Of a stretch of 8,748 nt of DNA, positions 1-6,964 are shown in pieces. The stretch is taken from contig SKQX01000140.1 of assembly GCA_007118795.1 (NCBI GenBank), positions 1 to 8,748 of the forward strand. Reading direction: 5' to 3'. Source of the stretch: Thermoflexales bacterium. Lineage in GTDB: Bacteria; Chloroflexota; Anaerolineae; B4-G1. The position numbers were made by a program, and so were the translations under genes. The number at the start of each line of letters is the position of its first letter. Within the stretch, counting starts at the first letter, position 1. Below the pieces are notes generated by a model. That model worked only from the letters and a program-made list of their open reading frames with translations. It ran no database searches and had not been told where the DNA came from.

Positions 1-8
1 CCGCCAGG

Positions 9-38
9 GTAACATTGGTCCCGCAGGAAACATATTAT
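9..38 (+). promoter_or_regulatory. Candidate sigma70-type promoter for the M42 peptidase gene
   Basis: A TATTAT hexamer at 33-38 matches the -10 consensus at five of six positions. GTAACA at 9-14 matches the -35 consensus at four of six, with an 18-nt spacer. Transcription would begin near 45 and leave a leader of about 64 nt before the ATG at 109. The -10 box is good and the -35 box only fair, and the left window edge hides any upstream gene, so this is a reasonable guess rather than a firm call. Confidence 0.35.
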
Positions 39-93
39 CGTCCGCACCGACCGCCGGCTGCCGCCGGTGGCTCGAAAATCACCAAAGCACAAC

Positions 94-100
94 GGAGGAG
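94..100 (+). promoter_or_regulatory. Ribosome binding site deciding the M42 start
   Basis: GGAGGAG lies eight nt before the ATG at 109. It argues against the longer in-frame GTG start at 67, which would add 14 residues. Confidence 0.85.
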
Positions 101-108
101 CAACGCAG

Positions 109-1209
109 ATGGACGTGAACGATCGGAAACAAGACCGACTCAAGGACCAGCTCATCCGCCTGGCGCACGAACTGTGTCGCATCCCCGGCGCCCCCGGTTA
201 TGAGCACGATGTGGTCGCCTGGCTGGTGGACCACTTCGAACCCTATGCCGACGAGATCGATGTCGACCCCATGGGCAATCTCTACGCGCTGCGCCGCGGC
301 GACCCGGCCGGCCCCGTGGTGATGATCTCGGCCCATTCCGACGAGATCGGTGGTGTCGTCCGGGCCATTGAGCCCGAAGGGTTTCTCCGTTTCAACAAAC
401 TTGGCGGAGTCCTAGATGCCCTTCTGCCCGGCCGGATGGTGATGGTCGGCGGACACTTCGGCGTCGTCGGGGTGAAGGCCGGGCACGCCCAGACCCCGGA
501 AGAGCGCACCCAGGTGCTGGAGTACACGCAGCTCTACATCGACATAGGCGCTGAGGGCCGCTCCGAGGTGCAGGAGATGGGGATCGGCGTGGGCGATCCC
601 GTGACCTACCTCAGTGATATCCAGCGCTTCACCAACCCGGATCGCTTCTGTGGCAAGGGGCTGGACAATCGCCTCGGCTGCCTCGTTCTGCTGGCCCTGC
701 TACAGAGCCTCCGTGGTAATGACCTGGCCGGCGACTTACACGCCGTAGTCACGGTGCAGGAGGAAGTGGGGTTGCGGGGGGCCCGGGTGGCGGCCTATCG
801 TGTCAACCCCGCCTGTGCCCTGGTGGTGGACACCACACCCTGCGGGGATACGCCTGACATGGAAGAGCACCAGGGCTTGCCCATCGGTATCGGCCGTGGG
901 CCTGCCCTCCGTCTCGTCAGCGGAGGGGATGTCATGCACCACGGCATGAGACGACTGCTGACCGAAACAGCCGACGCGGAGGCGATTCCCTATCAGCTTC
1001 TGGTGCACGATCGCTCGACCACCGATGCCAGCGCCATCCACCTGCAGCGAGAGGGCATCCCGACCGGTGTGATCACCATTCCCCGCCGCTACTCCCATAC
1101 CCCGGTAGAGGTGGCCGACGTCAACGATGTCGTAAACACATTCAGGTTGTTGGAGGCCTTGGTGGCCCGTCTTGGGGATTTCGCGCGCTATCTCAGTTTC
1201 ACACCCTGA
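109..1209 (+). CDS. M42 family metallo-aminopeptidase
   Basis: Product of 366 residues, close to the usual 340-370 of the M42 (TET aminopeptidase / FrvX / YsdC) family: cytosolic dinuclear-metal exopeptidases that usually form dodecameric tetrahedra and trim peptides left by proteolysis. All expected metal and catalytic residues are visible: H76 and D78 in AHSDEIG, bridging D186 in GLDNRLG, the general-base/ligand pair E218-E219 in QEEVG, D241 in VVDTT and H330 in RYSHTP. The protein should therefore be active. The ATG at 109 is chosen because GGAGGAG lies at 94-100, eight nt upstream; the frame is open back to a GTG at 67, which has no ribosome binding site. No signal peptide. It is the only rightward gene and converges on the MFS gene. 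Substrate preference cannot be read from sequence; glucanase annotations sometimes given to this family are doubtful. Confidence 0.95.
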   Translation: MDVNDRKQDRLKDQLIRLAHELCRIPGAPGYEHDVVAWLVDHFEPYADEIDVDPMGNLYALRRGDPAGPVVMISAHSDEIGGVVRAIEPEGFLRFNKLGGVLDALLPGRMVMVGGHFGVVGVKAGHAQTPEERTQVLEYTQLYIDIGAEGRSEVQEMGIGVGDPVTYLSDIQRFTNPDRFCGKGLDNRLGCLVLLALLQSLRGNDLAGDLHAVVTVQEEVGLRGARVAAYRVNPACALVVDTTPCGDTPDMEEHQGLPIGIGRGPALRLVSGGDVMHHGMRRLLTETADAEAIPYQLLVHDRSTTDASAIHLQREGIPTGVITIPRRYSHTPVEVADVNDVVNTFRLLEALVARLGDFARYLSFTP

Positions 1210-1287
1210 CTCGGCAGCTCCGCATCGTCCTGCTAGCCTTACCGCTTTGAGCCCGAGACTCCACTGTCACGTGGATGCGTTCGGCCC

Positions 1288-2559
1288 TCATTGCGTCGCG
1301 TCGACCCGCGGCGCAGGTGGCCTGGCCAGGAAGACAGCCAGGGCCCCCACTACACCCAGGCCGACCATCAGGACAAAGGCCGGGACGTAGGTGCCCAGGG
1401 TGTCCCTTATCCCGCCGACCACCACGCCGCCCAGGGCACCGAGGAACATCATCGTGAGCATAGCGACGCCCATGATCGCGGCGGAGTGGGCGGGACCGTA
1501 GTAGTTGAGTACCATTCCAGGTGCGAGGACGAGAATGCCTCCGTAGCCGATGCCGAAGAATGCCACGTAGAGATACAGGGTCACCAGACTCCCTCCAGTG
1601 AGAAGAAGAACCAGGCTAGAGCTCATAAGGAGCAGTAACCCGGCTATGACAAGCCTGGGTTCGATCCTGTCCCCCAGCCATCCAGAACCCAGCCGGCCCA
1701 GCACGCTGGAGCCTGCGATCAACCCCAGGGCGGACGCCGCCACCGTGAGCTCGATTCCGATCTCTTCCACCAGGTAAGCCACCTGGTGAGCCATAACCCC
1801 TTGGAGGAGGAAGAACATAATCCCGCCGGCTGAAGCGAGCAACCAGAATGCTCTGGTTCTGATAGCCATCTTCATTTCCCACGCGTGCTCGCTCCTGTAC
1901 ACACCACCCCTGCCCCCGGAAGCTGAGCGGTCAGCTTCCTGACCGTGTCCCTGCGCCGCAGCGTTCCCTCTCGGTCGGACATCCTCGGGCCGGTTCTTGA
2001 TAACGAAGAGAGCCAGCAGCGCTGGCAACACCGCCAACCCGGCCAGAACCAGCCACACGGGCCGCCAGGAGGCCAGGGCGCCCTCCAGACTACTCGTCAG
2101 GGGTGCGATGACCATCCCGCCCAGTCCCGCACCGCTGAGCACCACACCCAGAAACGTGGAGCGGCGGGCGACGAACCAATTGCCGATCAACTGTTGCATA
2201 GGCAGCATGGTGGCCAGGCCGAAGCCCAATCCTACCCCGATCACAAGGAGATACAGCTCCCATATGGCGCGTGTGCGGGACAGGAGACTCAGAGCCGCAG
2301 TCATCAAGAGGGAGCCCATCAATATCGCCGCGCGCGGCCCAAAGCGAACCACGACCTTGCCCACCAGCGGCGCACTGGCCCCCAGGAGCAGACCCAGGAT
2401 CGTGAAAGCGCCGCCGAACGCGGTGGCGCTCCAACCCAGATCCGCAGCCATCACCGGTACCAGCACCGGTAGGCCGTAGTAGGTGCCCGCCACCACGAGG
2501 TACGCCACGAAGGCAGACCCGACGATGATGTAGCCATACTTTTTTTCGTGCTTGTCCAC
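1288..2559 (-). CDS. MFS transporter, OFA/monocarboxylate-porter-like
   Basis: Product of 423 residues with the two six-helix halves of the major facilitator superfamily. The halves are separated by a hydrophilic central loop at about residues 188-235. Helices start at about residue 10 and continue to about 412. Motif-A-like loops between helices 2-3 (GKVVVRFGPRAAI, 67-79) and 8-9 (GWLGDRIEPR, 293-302) are visible, as is a GNWFVARRSTFLGVVLSGAGLG stretch of the helix 4-5 type at about 126-147. The overall pattern resembles the oxalate/formate antiporter and monocarboxylate transporter branch, suggesting uptake or exchange of a small organic anion; the substrate is inference. The GTG start is supported by GAGGGGG (plus-strand 2570-2576), ten nt upstream. 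It is the last leftward gene, 319 nt from the GNAT gene, so it probably has its own promoter. Confidence 0.92.
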   Translation of the reverse strand: MDKHEKKYGYIIVGSAFVAYLVVAGTYYGLPVLVPVMAADLGWSATAFGGAFTILGLLLGASAPLVGKVVVRFGPRAAILMGSLLMTAALSLLSRTRAIWELYLLVIGVGLGFGLATMLPMQQLIGNWFVARRSTFLGVVLSGAGLGGMVIAPLTSSLEGALASWRPVWLVLAGLAVLPALLALFVIKNRPEDVRPRGNAAAQGHGQEADRSASGGRGGVYRSEHAWEMKMAIRTRAFWLLASAGGIMFFLLQGVMAHQVAYLVEEIGIELTVAASALGLIAGSSVLGRLGSGWLGDRIEPRLVIAGLLLLMSSSLVLLLTGGSLVTLYLYVAFFGIGYGGILVLAPGMVLNYYGPAHSAAIMGVAMLTMMFLGALGGVVVGGIRDTLGTYVPAFVLMVGLGVVGALAVFLARPPAPRVDATQ

Positions 2560-2878
2560 TATCCAGATTCCCCCTCAGGCGTCCTCGTTTTGGGCACGTT
2601 CCGCTGTTCCCGTCGCCCGCTGTGCTGATCACGACCAACAAGCAACCATGTGTCACGTCAACCGTGACCAGACCCGGCTGAGCCCGGTTAAACTTCATCA
2701 TACCCTACAAGCTCCCGGTCGCCCAGCTCAGGCCCGGCTCTGTGTAGCCTGCAAAACTCCCCGGACCTCGGGGCGCTGCCGTCTGAGTCCCCGCAAGGTC
2801 GCCGCCCGGCTGCACCAGCGGCTCAAAGCCCCTTCCCCGTGGAAGACAGAATGGTTCGTCAGTTTCCTCTGATTCCGT
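2560..2878. other. Intergenic region, GNAT to MFS, no convincing gene
   Basis: This 319-nt gap holds the 3' flank of the GNAT gene and the 5' flank of the MFS gene. Short open frames exist on both strands, but they overlap the flanking genes, lack ribosome binding sites and give low-complexity Arg/Ser/Pro-rich translations, so I do not call them. The gap contains a perfect 6-bp dyad (2652-2668) and a lone -10-like hexamer, TATGAT on the minus strand (2702-2697), whose -35 partner is poor. No U-tract terminator for the GNAT gene is visible. Confidence 0.6.
2652..2668. promoter_or_regulatory. Inverted repeat upstream of the MFS gene, possible operator
   Basis: GTCACG and CGTGAC are perfect 6-bp arms around a 5-nt spacer (TCAAC). 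They lie about 93-109 nt upstream of the MFS start codon. The size and symmetry suit a dimeric repressor site controlling the transporter. No regulator gene is adjacent, and the dyad is short enough to occur by chance. Confidence 0.3.
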
Positions 2879-3370
2879 TCAGGACGCCAGCGGCACCTCG
2901 CCCGATGAGGCCCCCTCGATGCATCCAGGGAACTCCTGCTCACCTCGGTGAATGTCAGCACGCTGCCTTCCTGCCTGGTGTTCGTGATCACGGATGATCA
3001 TCGCCGCCGTTGGTCTCATGCCAAAGTCCGCGTAGAATGACTGCAGGTCAGCATCGCACACCAGGTCTATCATATAGAAGCCTGCCAGCCTCGCCAGCAT
3101 CCGGCGCGTCAGCTCGCGGCCGATCCCCCGGCCCTGGGCCGCCGGTCGCACCTCCAGAAACGGGATGTAAGCCGACAGCACCCCGTCCGTGATGGCTGTG
3201 ATGAACCCGACCACCTGTCGCGATGCCTCATCAATGGCCAGGACGATCTCATCGCTCTTCTCCAGCAGTCTTAGGTGGGTATCCGGGGAAGGTGGGTTCG
3301 GCCAGTCTGCGAAGAACCCCTCAAGGTGTCGGGGAAGCACGCCTTCTGTGTGATCAACGTATCTAATCAT
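2879..3370 (-). CDS. GNAT family N-acetyltransferase
   Basis: Product of 163 residues, cytosolic. The acetyl-CoA pyrophosphate-binding motif A is clear as EVRPAAQGRGIGRELTRRML (residues 73-92, with the R/Q-x-x-G-x-G/A signature in QGRGIG). It is preceded by the usual beta-4 strand (VVGFITAITDG, 53-63) and followed by a motif-B-like DLQSFYADFGMRP (108-120), whose tyrosine is at the position that often acts as general acid. The fold is essentially complete by about residue 128. The remaining 35 residues are hydrophilic and not typical of the family, so the gene may have read on past an ancestral stop. ATG start with GAGGT (plus-strand 3377-3381), six nt upstream. It lies 135 nt downstream of the baeRF gene on the same strand. 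The acceptor substrate is unknown. Confidence 0.9.
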   Translation of the reverse strand: MIRYVDHTEGVLPRHLEGFFADWPNPPSPDTHLRLLEKSDEIVLAIDEASRQVVGFITAITDGVLSAYIPFLEVRPAAQGRGIGRELTRRMLARLAGFYMIDLVCDADLQSFYADFGMRPTAAMIIRDHEHQAGRQRADIHRGEQEFPGCIEGASSGEVPLAS

Positions 3371-3388
3371 ATGGTTACCTCAAGGGAG

Positions 3389-3446
3389 CTGGTCGCCCCA
3401 TGCGGAGCCGCGGCGCCAGGACTGGGGCGACACCAGCGATCTGGTG
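3389..3446 (-). promoter_or_regulatory. Two abutting, partly competing hairpins in the baeRF-GNAT gap
   Basis: Read on the minus strand, CACCAG-ATCG-CTGGTG (3446-3431) is a perfect 6-bp hairpin. Immediately after it, GTCGCCCCA (3431-3423) pairs perfectly with TGGGGCGAC (3400-3392). This second stem can grow to 12 bp with a 2-nt bulge if CTGG (3436-3433) pairs with CCAG (3392-3389), which would dismantle the first hairpin. The second structure ends eight nt upstream of the GNAT Shine-Dalgarno. There is no U-run after either stem, so a classic rho-independent terminator is unlikely. An attenuator, processing site or protein-binding site are options. Confidence 0.5.
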
Positions 3447-3505
3447 AAGGCCATCGCGTTCTCCCTGAAACGTAGGGCTATGGGGAGCGGATGGAGCGCG
3501 CAAGC

Positions 3506-4654
3506 TTAGTAGCGGAACACGGCCGCCAGCGGACCACCGTCGGGCACCTGTTCCGGCTCCACCGCGTAGACCGTCCCGCCAGTCAGAATCGAGCGGGCAG
3601 CCGCCAGGTGTAGCAGATCCTCGTCGCCCAGTTCGCGATCTCTGTGCATCTCGACCGTGTTCGTGGCTTGGTCGAATTTGCCCCACACCTGGATCCCCAG
3701 GGACACAAACAACACGTCCACCCGCCCGTGTCGGGCTGCCAGGATCGCCTCACCCACGTCCGTCGTGGTCTGGTCGCTGCCGGACAGCTGATGGTAACGG
3801 GCGGCCGCCTCCTCTTCTCCCTGCCTGAAGATGGGTCCCACCAGAGACCAGGCTCGGCCGTGTAGTTCTTCGGGCGTCAGTCTCTCGGGATTACCCGGAA
3901 TGCCCTCGTCCATCAGATGTGGGTAGGTGTTGGCCCGGGCGTAGAGCGGGAAAAGGTACTCGACGCCAGCGAGGACCACGGGCGAGCGCCGACCGACCAG
4001 CACGCTGGGCAGCTCCTGGTCGATCCTGCGGAACCAACGGACAATTCTCTCCTTGTGCTCCTCACTGTCGTCGTGACCGTGGAACGCGGCGGAGCGAGCG
4101 CCGGCCCCCGACGGCGTCTGAGCGCGGACCTGCAGATGCTTGTGGAAGGGCTCGAACTGAAGCGCCTCCGCCATGTCTTTGGGCAGGGTCTCCAGCTCGA
4201 CTTCATCGACGGTGCGCCGCGTGCCCTCCAATAGCCTGACCTGGTTCTGGCTCAGCGCCAGGATGTAGAAATGACCGTCGCTGGCGAACAACGGGAGGAG
4301 CGGTTTGAGGTGGAAACACGTCGTGATCACCGCTAACTCCTCAAACGAGAGTGGAAGACGATAGGAGTCAAACCGCTCCATGGTCAGAAACAACGCCAGG
4401 CCGTCGCTCTGGTGGCGCCAGAACGCTGGGTCCTGCAGCAGATCCTCAGCCGGTCTCAGCATGCGGCGGGCATCCGCGGGACGCAAGCCCTTGCGCGTCA
4501 AACGTTCCTCCACCTCTCGCAGCAAATTCTTGAATCGAATCGGGTCCTGTTCCGTCTCGCGACCCGCCCGGTGCGTAGGCAGGAAGATGGAGACGTGCCA
4601 GCCCGGGTACTCGTCCAGCAGAGCTTCCAGTTCTTCTATAGTTATGACGTCCAT
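3506..4654 (-). CDS. Bacterial eRF1-like protein (baeRF family, probably family 3)
   Basis: Product of 382 residues, cytosolic. It resembles the bacterial relatives of archaeal/eukaryotic peptide release factor aRF1/eRF1 (baeRF). Landmarks are an N-terminal segment with VSIFLPTHR (21-29) and FWRHQSDGLALFL (78-90); the start of the RNase H-like domain at FYILALSQNQVRLLEG (129-144); and a loop with AAFHGHDD (189-196), leading into a helix, where eRF1 carries its GGQ loop. A C-terminal L7Ae-like domain contains GRVDVLFVSLG (310-320) and ends in GGTVYAVEP...AAVFRY, like the GG-AA-LRY ending of eRF1/Pelota. No GGQ is present, so ordinary peptide release is not expected. A role in ribosome-linked stress has been proposed for such proteins, but the function is unproven. 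The start is firm: AGGAGG (plus-strand 4662-4667) sits seven nt upstream. The family-3 assignment is from memory of family motifs. Confidence 0.88.
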   Translation of the reverse strand: MDVITIEELEALLDEYPGWHVSIFLPTHRAGRETEQDPIRFKNLLREVEERLTRKGLRPADARRMLRPAEDLLQDPAFWRHQSDGLALFLTMERFDSYRLPLSFEELAVITTCFHLKPLLPLFASDGHFYILALSQNQVRLLEGTRRTVDEVELETLPKDMAEALQFEPFHKHLQVRAQTPSGAGARSAAFHGHDDSEEHKERIVRWFRRIDQELPSVLVGRRSPVVLAGVEYLFPLYARANTYPHLMDEGIPGNPERLTPEELHGRAWSLVGPIFRQGEEEAAARYHQLSGSDQTTTDVGEAILAARHGRVDVLFVSLGIQVWGKFDQATNTVEMHRDRELGDEDLLHLAAARSILTGGTVYAVEPEQVPDGGPLAAVFRY

Positions 4655-5097
4655 CGGAAAGCCTCCTTGCCATTTACCAACTCTGGTCTGTTCGCGGGAG
4701 CCGCGGAAGGTTCTCGGTCAGCAGCCCCCGATTTGGGCGCCGGCGTTGGGCCCACTGCCAGGCCGATTCTCCCAACCGTCGAAGCTCGGCGCTTTCGCCC
4801 ACCGTGATCTAGAAGCGCGGCCGAATACTCATCGACGTAGAAGCATCTGAGGAAATTCACCCACCTCCGAGGTAGAGACGGCTTCCAGGGAGGCCATCCG
4901 CTCCCTACAGAGCCGCAAACTGGCATCGGCGCGGGACCGATCAGTTGCCCGCTGGTCCTCGGTCCAGTTGTCGTCCGGGTCCCGGCGGTCCCCTTTCAGG
5001 CTCTCGATCTTCCCCCTCGCGCGGGCCAGTCCGCCTTTCTTGTGTCGAACACCTCAGAGCCGATTGCGCTCCCGGCACCACCTCGACGAGGCGATCC
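4655..5097. other. Intergenic region, MscS to baeRF, with a possible gene remnant
   Basis: This 443-nt gap contains no complete gene that I can support. The half nearer the channel gene holds an open minus-strand stretch with coding-like base use (separate entry, 4829-5053). The half nearer the baeRF gene, 4655-4828, shows no convincing promoter hexamers, terminator or repeat. A frame starting at 4926 on the minus strand overlaps the baeRF start and has no ribosome binding site. Confidence 0.55.
4829..5053 (-). pseudogene. Possible remnant of a small charged, helical protein gene
   Basis: A minus-strand frame stays open for 74 codons after a TGA at 5056-5054 and ends in TGA at 4831-4829. Third codon positions are strongly G/C in the first two thirds, as in the real genes nearby. 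The translation is highly charged and looks helical (for example KKGGLARARGKIESLKGDRR and LRLCRERMASLEAV). There is no ATG, GTG or TTG in the first half of the frame and no Shine-Dalgarno before the later ATG at MASLEAV, so it cannot be an intact gene as it stands. It starts about 45 nt after the MscS stop, in a different frame. I do not recognise the family. It could be a decayed gene that lost its start, a frameshifted tail, or chance in GC-rich DNA. Confidence 0.25.
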
Positions 5098-5985
5098 TCA
5101 ATCCGTGGACTCGCCTTCCGTTGTCTCCAGACCGGTGCGGATGTGAATGTCCCGCTGGACGTTTGGTATCTCGATGTTGTGCTCCATGAATTTCTCGTAC
5201 ACAGCGGAGTTGACCTTACTGGTGAGCAAGCCTCGGCGCTGGATTAAAGCGTGGCTCCAGGCCCGCAGCTCAAAACTGAGACCCTGCTCACCGAATCCGA
5301 GCAGGCGTACACCAGGCATCGGCTCGTCGAGCACCTCGGGCACCTCCTGCGCTGCCTCTATCAACAACCGCTCCACCAGACGGATGTCGCTGCCGGTAGC
5401 CACCGGAATCGGCATGCGGAAACGGACCTTCTCGTCGCCATGACTCCAATTGACGACGTTCTCGGTGATGAACTTGAGGTTGGGGACGATGATGGCGATG
5501 TTGTCGTTCGTCAGCACTGTGACGCTCCGCCCGCCGATACGCGTGACCCGACCGTGGACGTCGGCCACCTCGATGCGATCGCCCACTTTGATCGGTCTCT
5601 CAAATAGGATGATCAGCCCGCTGACGAAGTTGTTGACGATGTTCTGCAGTCCGAAGCCGACCCCGATCCCCAGGGTTCCGGCGAGGACGTTCAGGATGGT
5701 GAGGTCGATGCCCAGCGTCTGCATGATGATGATGAACCCCACCACCAGCATCACGTAGCGGAAGACGGCCCCGGCCGTCTCTCGTGCGCCCACCTCCATA
5801 CGCGTCCGGGCCAACACCTTGTCCACGATCCAGTGGCGCAGCCGGTCGACGACGTAGACGAACAGGACGATCAGTATAAGCGAGTATAGCACAGCCCACA
5901 GCGTCACCGCTGTGTCCCCGATCTGCACCAGAGGAACCTCAAGCAGTTGCCCGATCTGATCCACGAACTCCAGAATCTCTCCCAT
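5098..5985 (-). CDS. MscS-family mechanosensitive ion channel
   Basis: Product of 295 residues, near the 286 of E. coli MscS. This inner-membrane channel class opens under membrane tension to release solutes during hypo-osmotic shock. Three helices are visible: about 27-46, 75-93, and the pore-lining segment at about 97-127, with Gly-rich AGTLGIGVGFGLQNIVNNF (102-120). The hallmark ERPIKVGDRIEV (129-140) opens the cytoplasmic beta domain, where VPNLKFITENVVNWS (167-181) is also typical. The alpha/beta C-terminal domain runs to IPNVQRDIHIR (273-283). ATG start with GAGGG (plus-strand 5992-5996), six nt upstream. The gene stands alone, 154 nt after DUF998 and 443 nt before baeRF, so probably has its own promoter. 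Many genomes have several MscS paralogues, so no gene symbol is assigned. Confidence 0.95.
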   Translation of the reverse strand: MGEILEFVDQIGQLLEVPLVQIGDTAVTLWAVLYSLILIVLFVYVVDRLRHWIVDKVLARTRMEVGARETAGAVFRYVMLVVGFIIIMQTLGIDLTILNVLAGTLGIGVGFGLQNIVNNFVSGLIILFERPIKVGDRIEVADVHGRVTRIGGRSVTVLTNDNIAIIVPNLKFITENVVNWSHGDEKVRFRMPIPVATGSDIRLVERLLIEAAQEVPEVLDEPMPGVRLLGFGEQGLSFELRAWSHALIQRRGLLTSKVNSAVYEKFMEHNIEIPNVQRDIHIRTGLETTEGESTD

Positions 5986-6006
5986 AGGGTGCCCTCACAG
6001 TCTAGA

Positions 6007-6035
6007 ATTCAGAGTGATTTCATTCCACCCTGAAT
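6007..6035. promoter_or_regulatory. Inverted repeat just upstream of the MscS gene
   Basis: ATTCAG (6007-6012) and CTGAAT (6030-6035) are perfect 6-bp arms. After a one-base mismatch they continue with GTG/CAC (6014-6016 and 6026-6028), leaving a 9-nt centre. The dyad lies 22-50 nt upstream of the start codon, and the local sequence is more AT-rich than its surroundings. This is where a promoter-overlapping operator would sit. No clear -35/-10 pair could be assigned around it. Confidence 0.35.
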
Positions 6036-6139
6036 ACAGAGCGCGTCAGTTGCACGCCTCCCGCGCTTCCCGGCGTTCCCTCGTGCCGGCTGTTGGGTAG
6101 TGACGCCTCTTGGCTACTCGTTGGGCGGGCTCTGAGGGT

Positions 6140-6823
6140 CTATCCACGCGATCTGTCCCTCAACACGTGGACGGCAAGCAGCGCGATCCAGCCGAAGCCC
6201 ACGGCCAGGGACAGTCTCTGAAACAGGCCGGCGAGATCTCCGAACCGCGGCACTTGCCCGAAGCCCATCGCTGCCAGAACGAAGGCTGCCAGCATCGCCA
6301 CACCGCTGAGCGCTGAGTAGACCGCCCACCTACGCTGATCCCATTTGCCGAACTGGCGACTGAACATTAGACAGGCAATGGGCAAACCCAGGAACACCGG
6401 GATCCCGAATAGATCATGCAGACGTCCGTGGAACGTCCGTTCCACCGGCACTGGCGGCGTGCCAGGTGGATAGCTGTTGAGCGGATCGTTAACGAAGATA
6501 CCGGCACCGATCAAGCCGATGCCGGCCAACCCCACAAGGAGAGGGCCCCACACCCAGCCTCCGTGACGTCGAAGGACACGCCGCAACCCGGCTGAGAAAG
6601 CGAGTAGGAGCGAGCCCGTGACGATGAAGTTGGCCACCTGTATCCATCCCCGGTGTCCTATAGACAGGGAGCTAACGGGATGACGGACGGCGCTGTAGTC
6701 GGCCCGGGTCGCCCCGGCTATGAGAAACACGCTCATGAAGAGCAGGGGGCCAACGGCACCGCACGCCACTAACAATCTCAGTACAGCGGGCCGCTCTCCA
6801 CCGCTCTCTGCCAATCTCTTCAT
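6140..6823 (-). CDS. DUF998 family six-helix membrane protein
   Basis: Product of 227 residues, an integral inner-membrane protein. Six hydrophobic helices lie at about 15-37, 61-80, 91-112, 137-154, 166-187 and 199-220. The typical DUF998 landmarks are HPVSSLS (48-54) after helix 1, F-x-x-DP (110-114) after helix 3, and the HDLFG (136-140) that opens helix 4. The function of the family is not established. The ATG at 6823 is chosen because AGGAG (plus-strand 6831-6835) lies seven nt upstream. The frame is open to an ATG at 7021, but that codon touches the -35 box of a strong promoter and would not be in the transcript, so the extra 66 residues are leader RNA. It follows DUF4349 after 507 nt and precedes the channel gene by 154 nt. 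Confidence 0.88.
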   Translation of the reverse strand: MKRLAESGGERPAVLRLLVACGAVGPLLFMSVFLIAGATRADYSAVRHPVSSLSIGHRGWIQVANFIVTGSLLLAFSAGLRRVLRRHGGWVWGPLLVGLAGIGLIGAGIFVNDPLNSYPPGTPPVPVERTFHGRLHDLFGIPVFLGLPIACLMFSRQFGKWDQRRWAVYSALSGVAMLAAFVLAAMGFGQVPRFGDLAGLFQRLSLAVGFGWIALLAVHVLRDRSRG

Positions 6824-6860
6824 CGGCGTTCTCCTGCGTGGAATATCCGGGGACTGATCA

Positions 6861-6926
6861 CACTGCCGGCGTCTCGTGTGAGCGCGCAACTCGAACCGAA
6901 GCCGCGCCAGCCGAGAACCGGCAGTG
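6861..6926 (-). ncRNA. Nested 66-nt stem-loop in the DUF998 leader
   Basis: On the minus strand CACTGCCGG (6926-6918) pairs perfectly with CCGGCAGTG (6869-6861). Inside it TCTCG (6916-6912) pairs with CGAGA (6876-6872). Inside that, GCGCGGC (6907-6901) pairs with GTTGCGC (6890-6884), with two G-U pairs that work only in minus-strand RNA. The result is one long interrupted hairpin beginning about 65 nt into the predicted transcript and ending 25 nt before the Shine-Dalgarno. It could be a cis-regulatory element. No known class is recognised. Confidence 0.45.
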
Positions 6927-6964
6927 ACTGGATCCTCGCCTGCTGTGGTCCGCCGTGGGGCCTC

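Noticed and set aside
1260..1275. TCCAC-N6-GTGGA hairpin between the convergent M42 and MFS genes as a bidirectional terminator
   Set aside because: Only 5 bp, with no U-run on either side; too weak to call.
2552..2872. Plus-strand 106-codon open frame in the GNAT-MFS gap
   Set aside because: Overlaps the MFS start on the other strand, has no Shine-Dalgarno, and its composition is that of non-coding GC-rich DNA.
4642..4926. Minus-strand 94-codon open frame overlapping the baeRF start
   Set aside because: No ribosome binding site, low-complexity Pro/Gly/Arg translation, and overlap with the well-supported baeRF start and its AGGAGG.
6070..6089. CCGGC-N10-GCCGG stem after DUF998 as a terminator
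   Set aside because: Only 5 bp with a 10-nt loop and no U-run; common by chance at this GC content.
6884..6907. GGTTCGAG in the DUF998 leader as a tRNA T-loop
   Set aside because: The flanking five bases on each side do not pair as a T-stem, and no acceptor or anticodon arm can be built around it.
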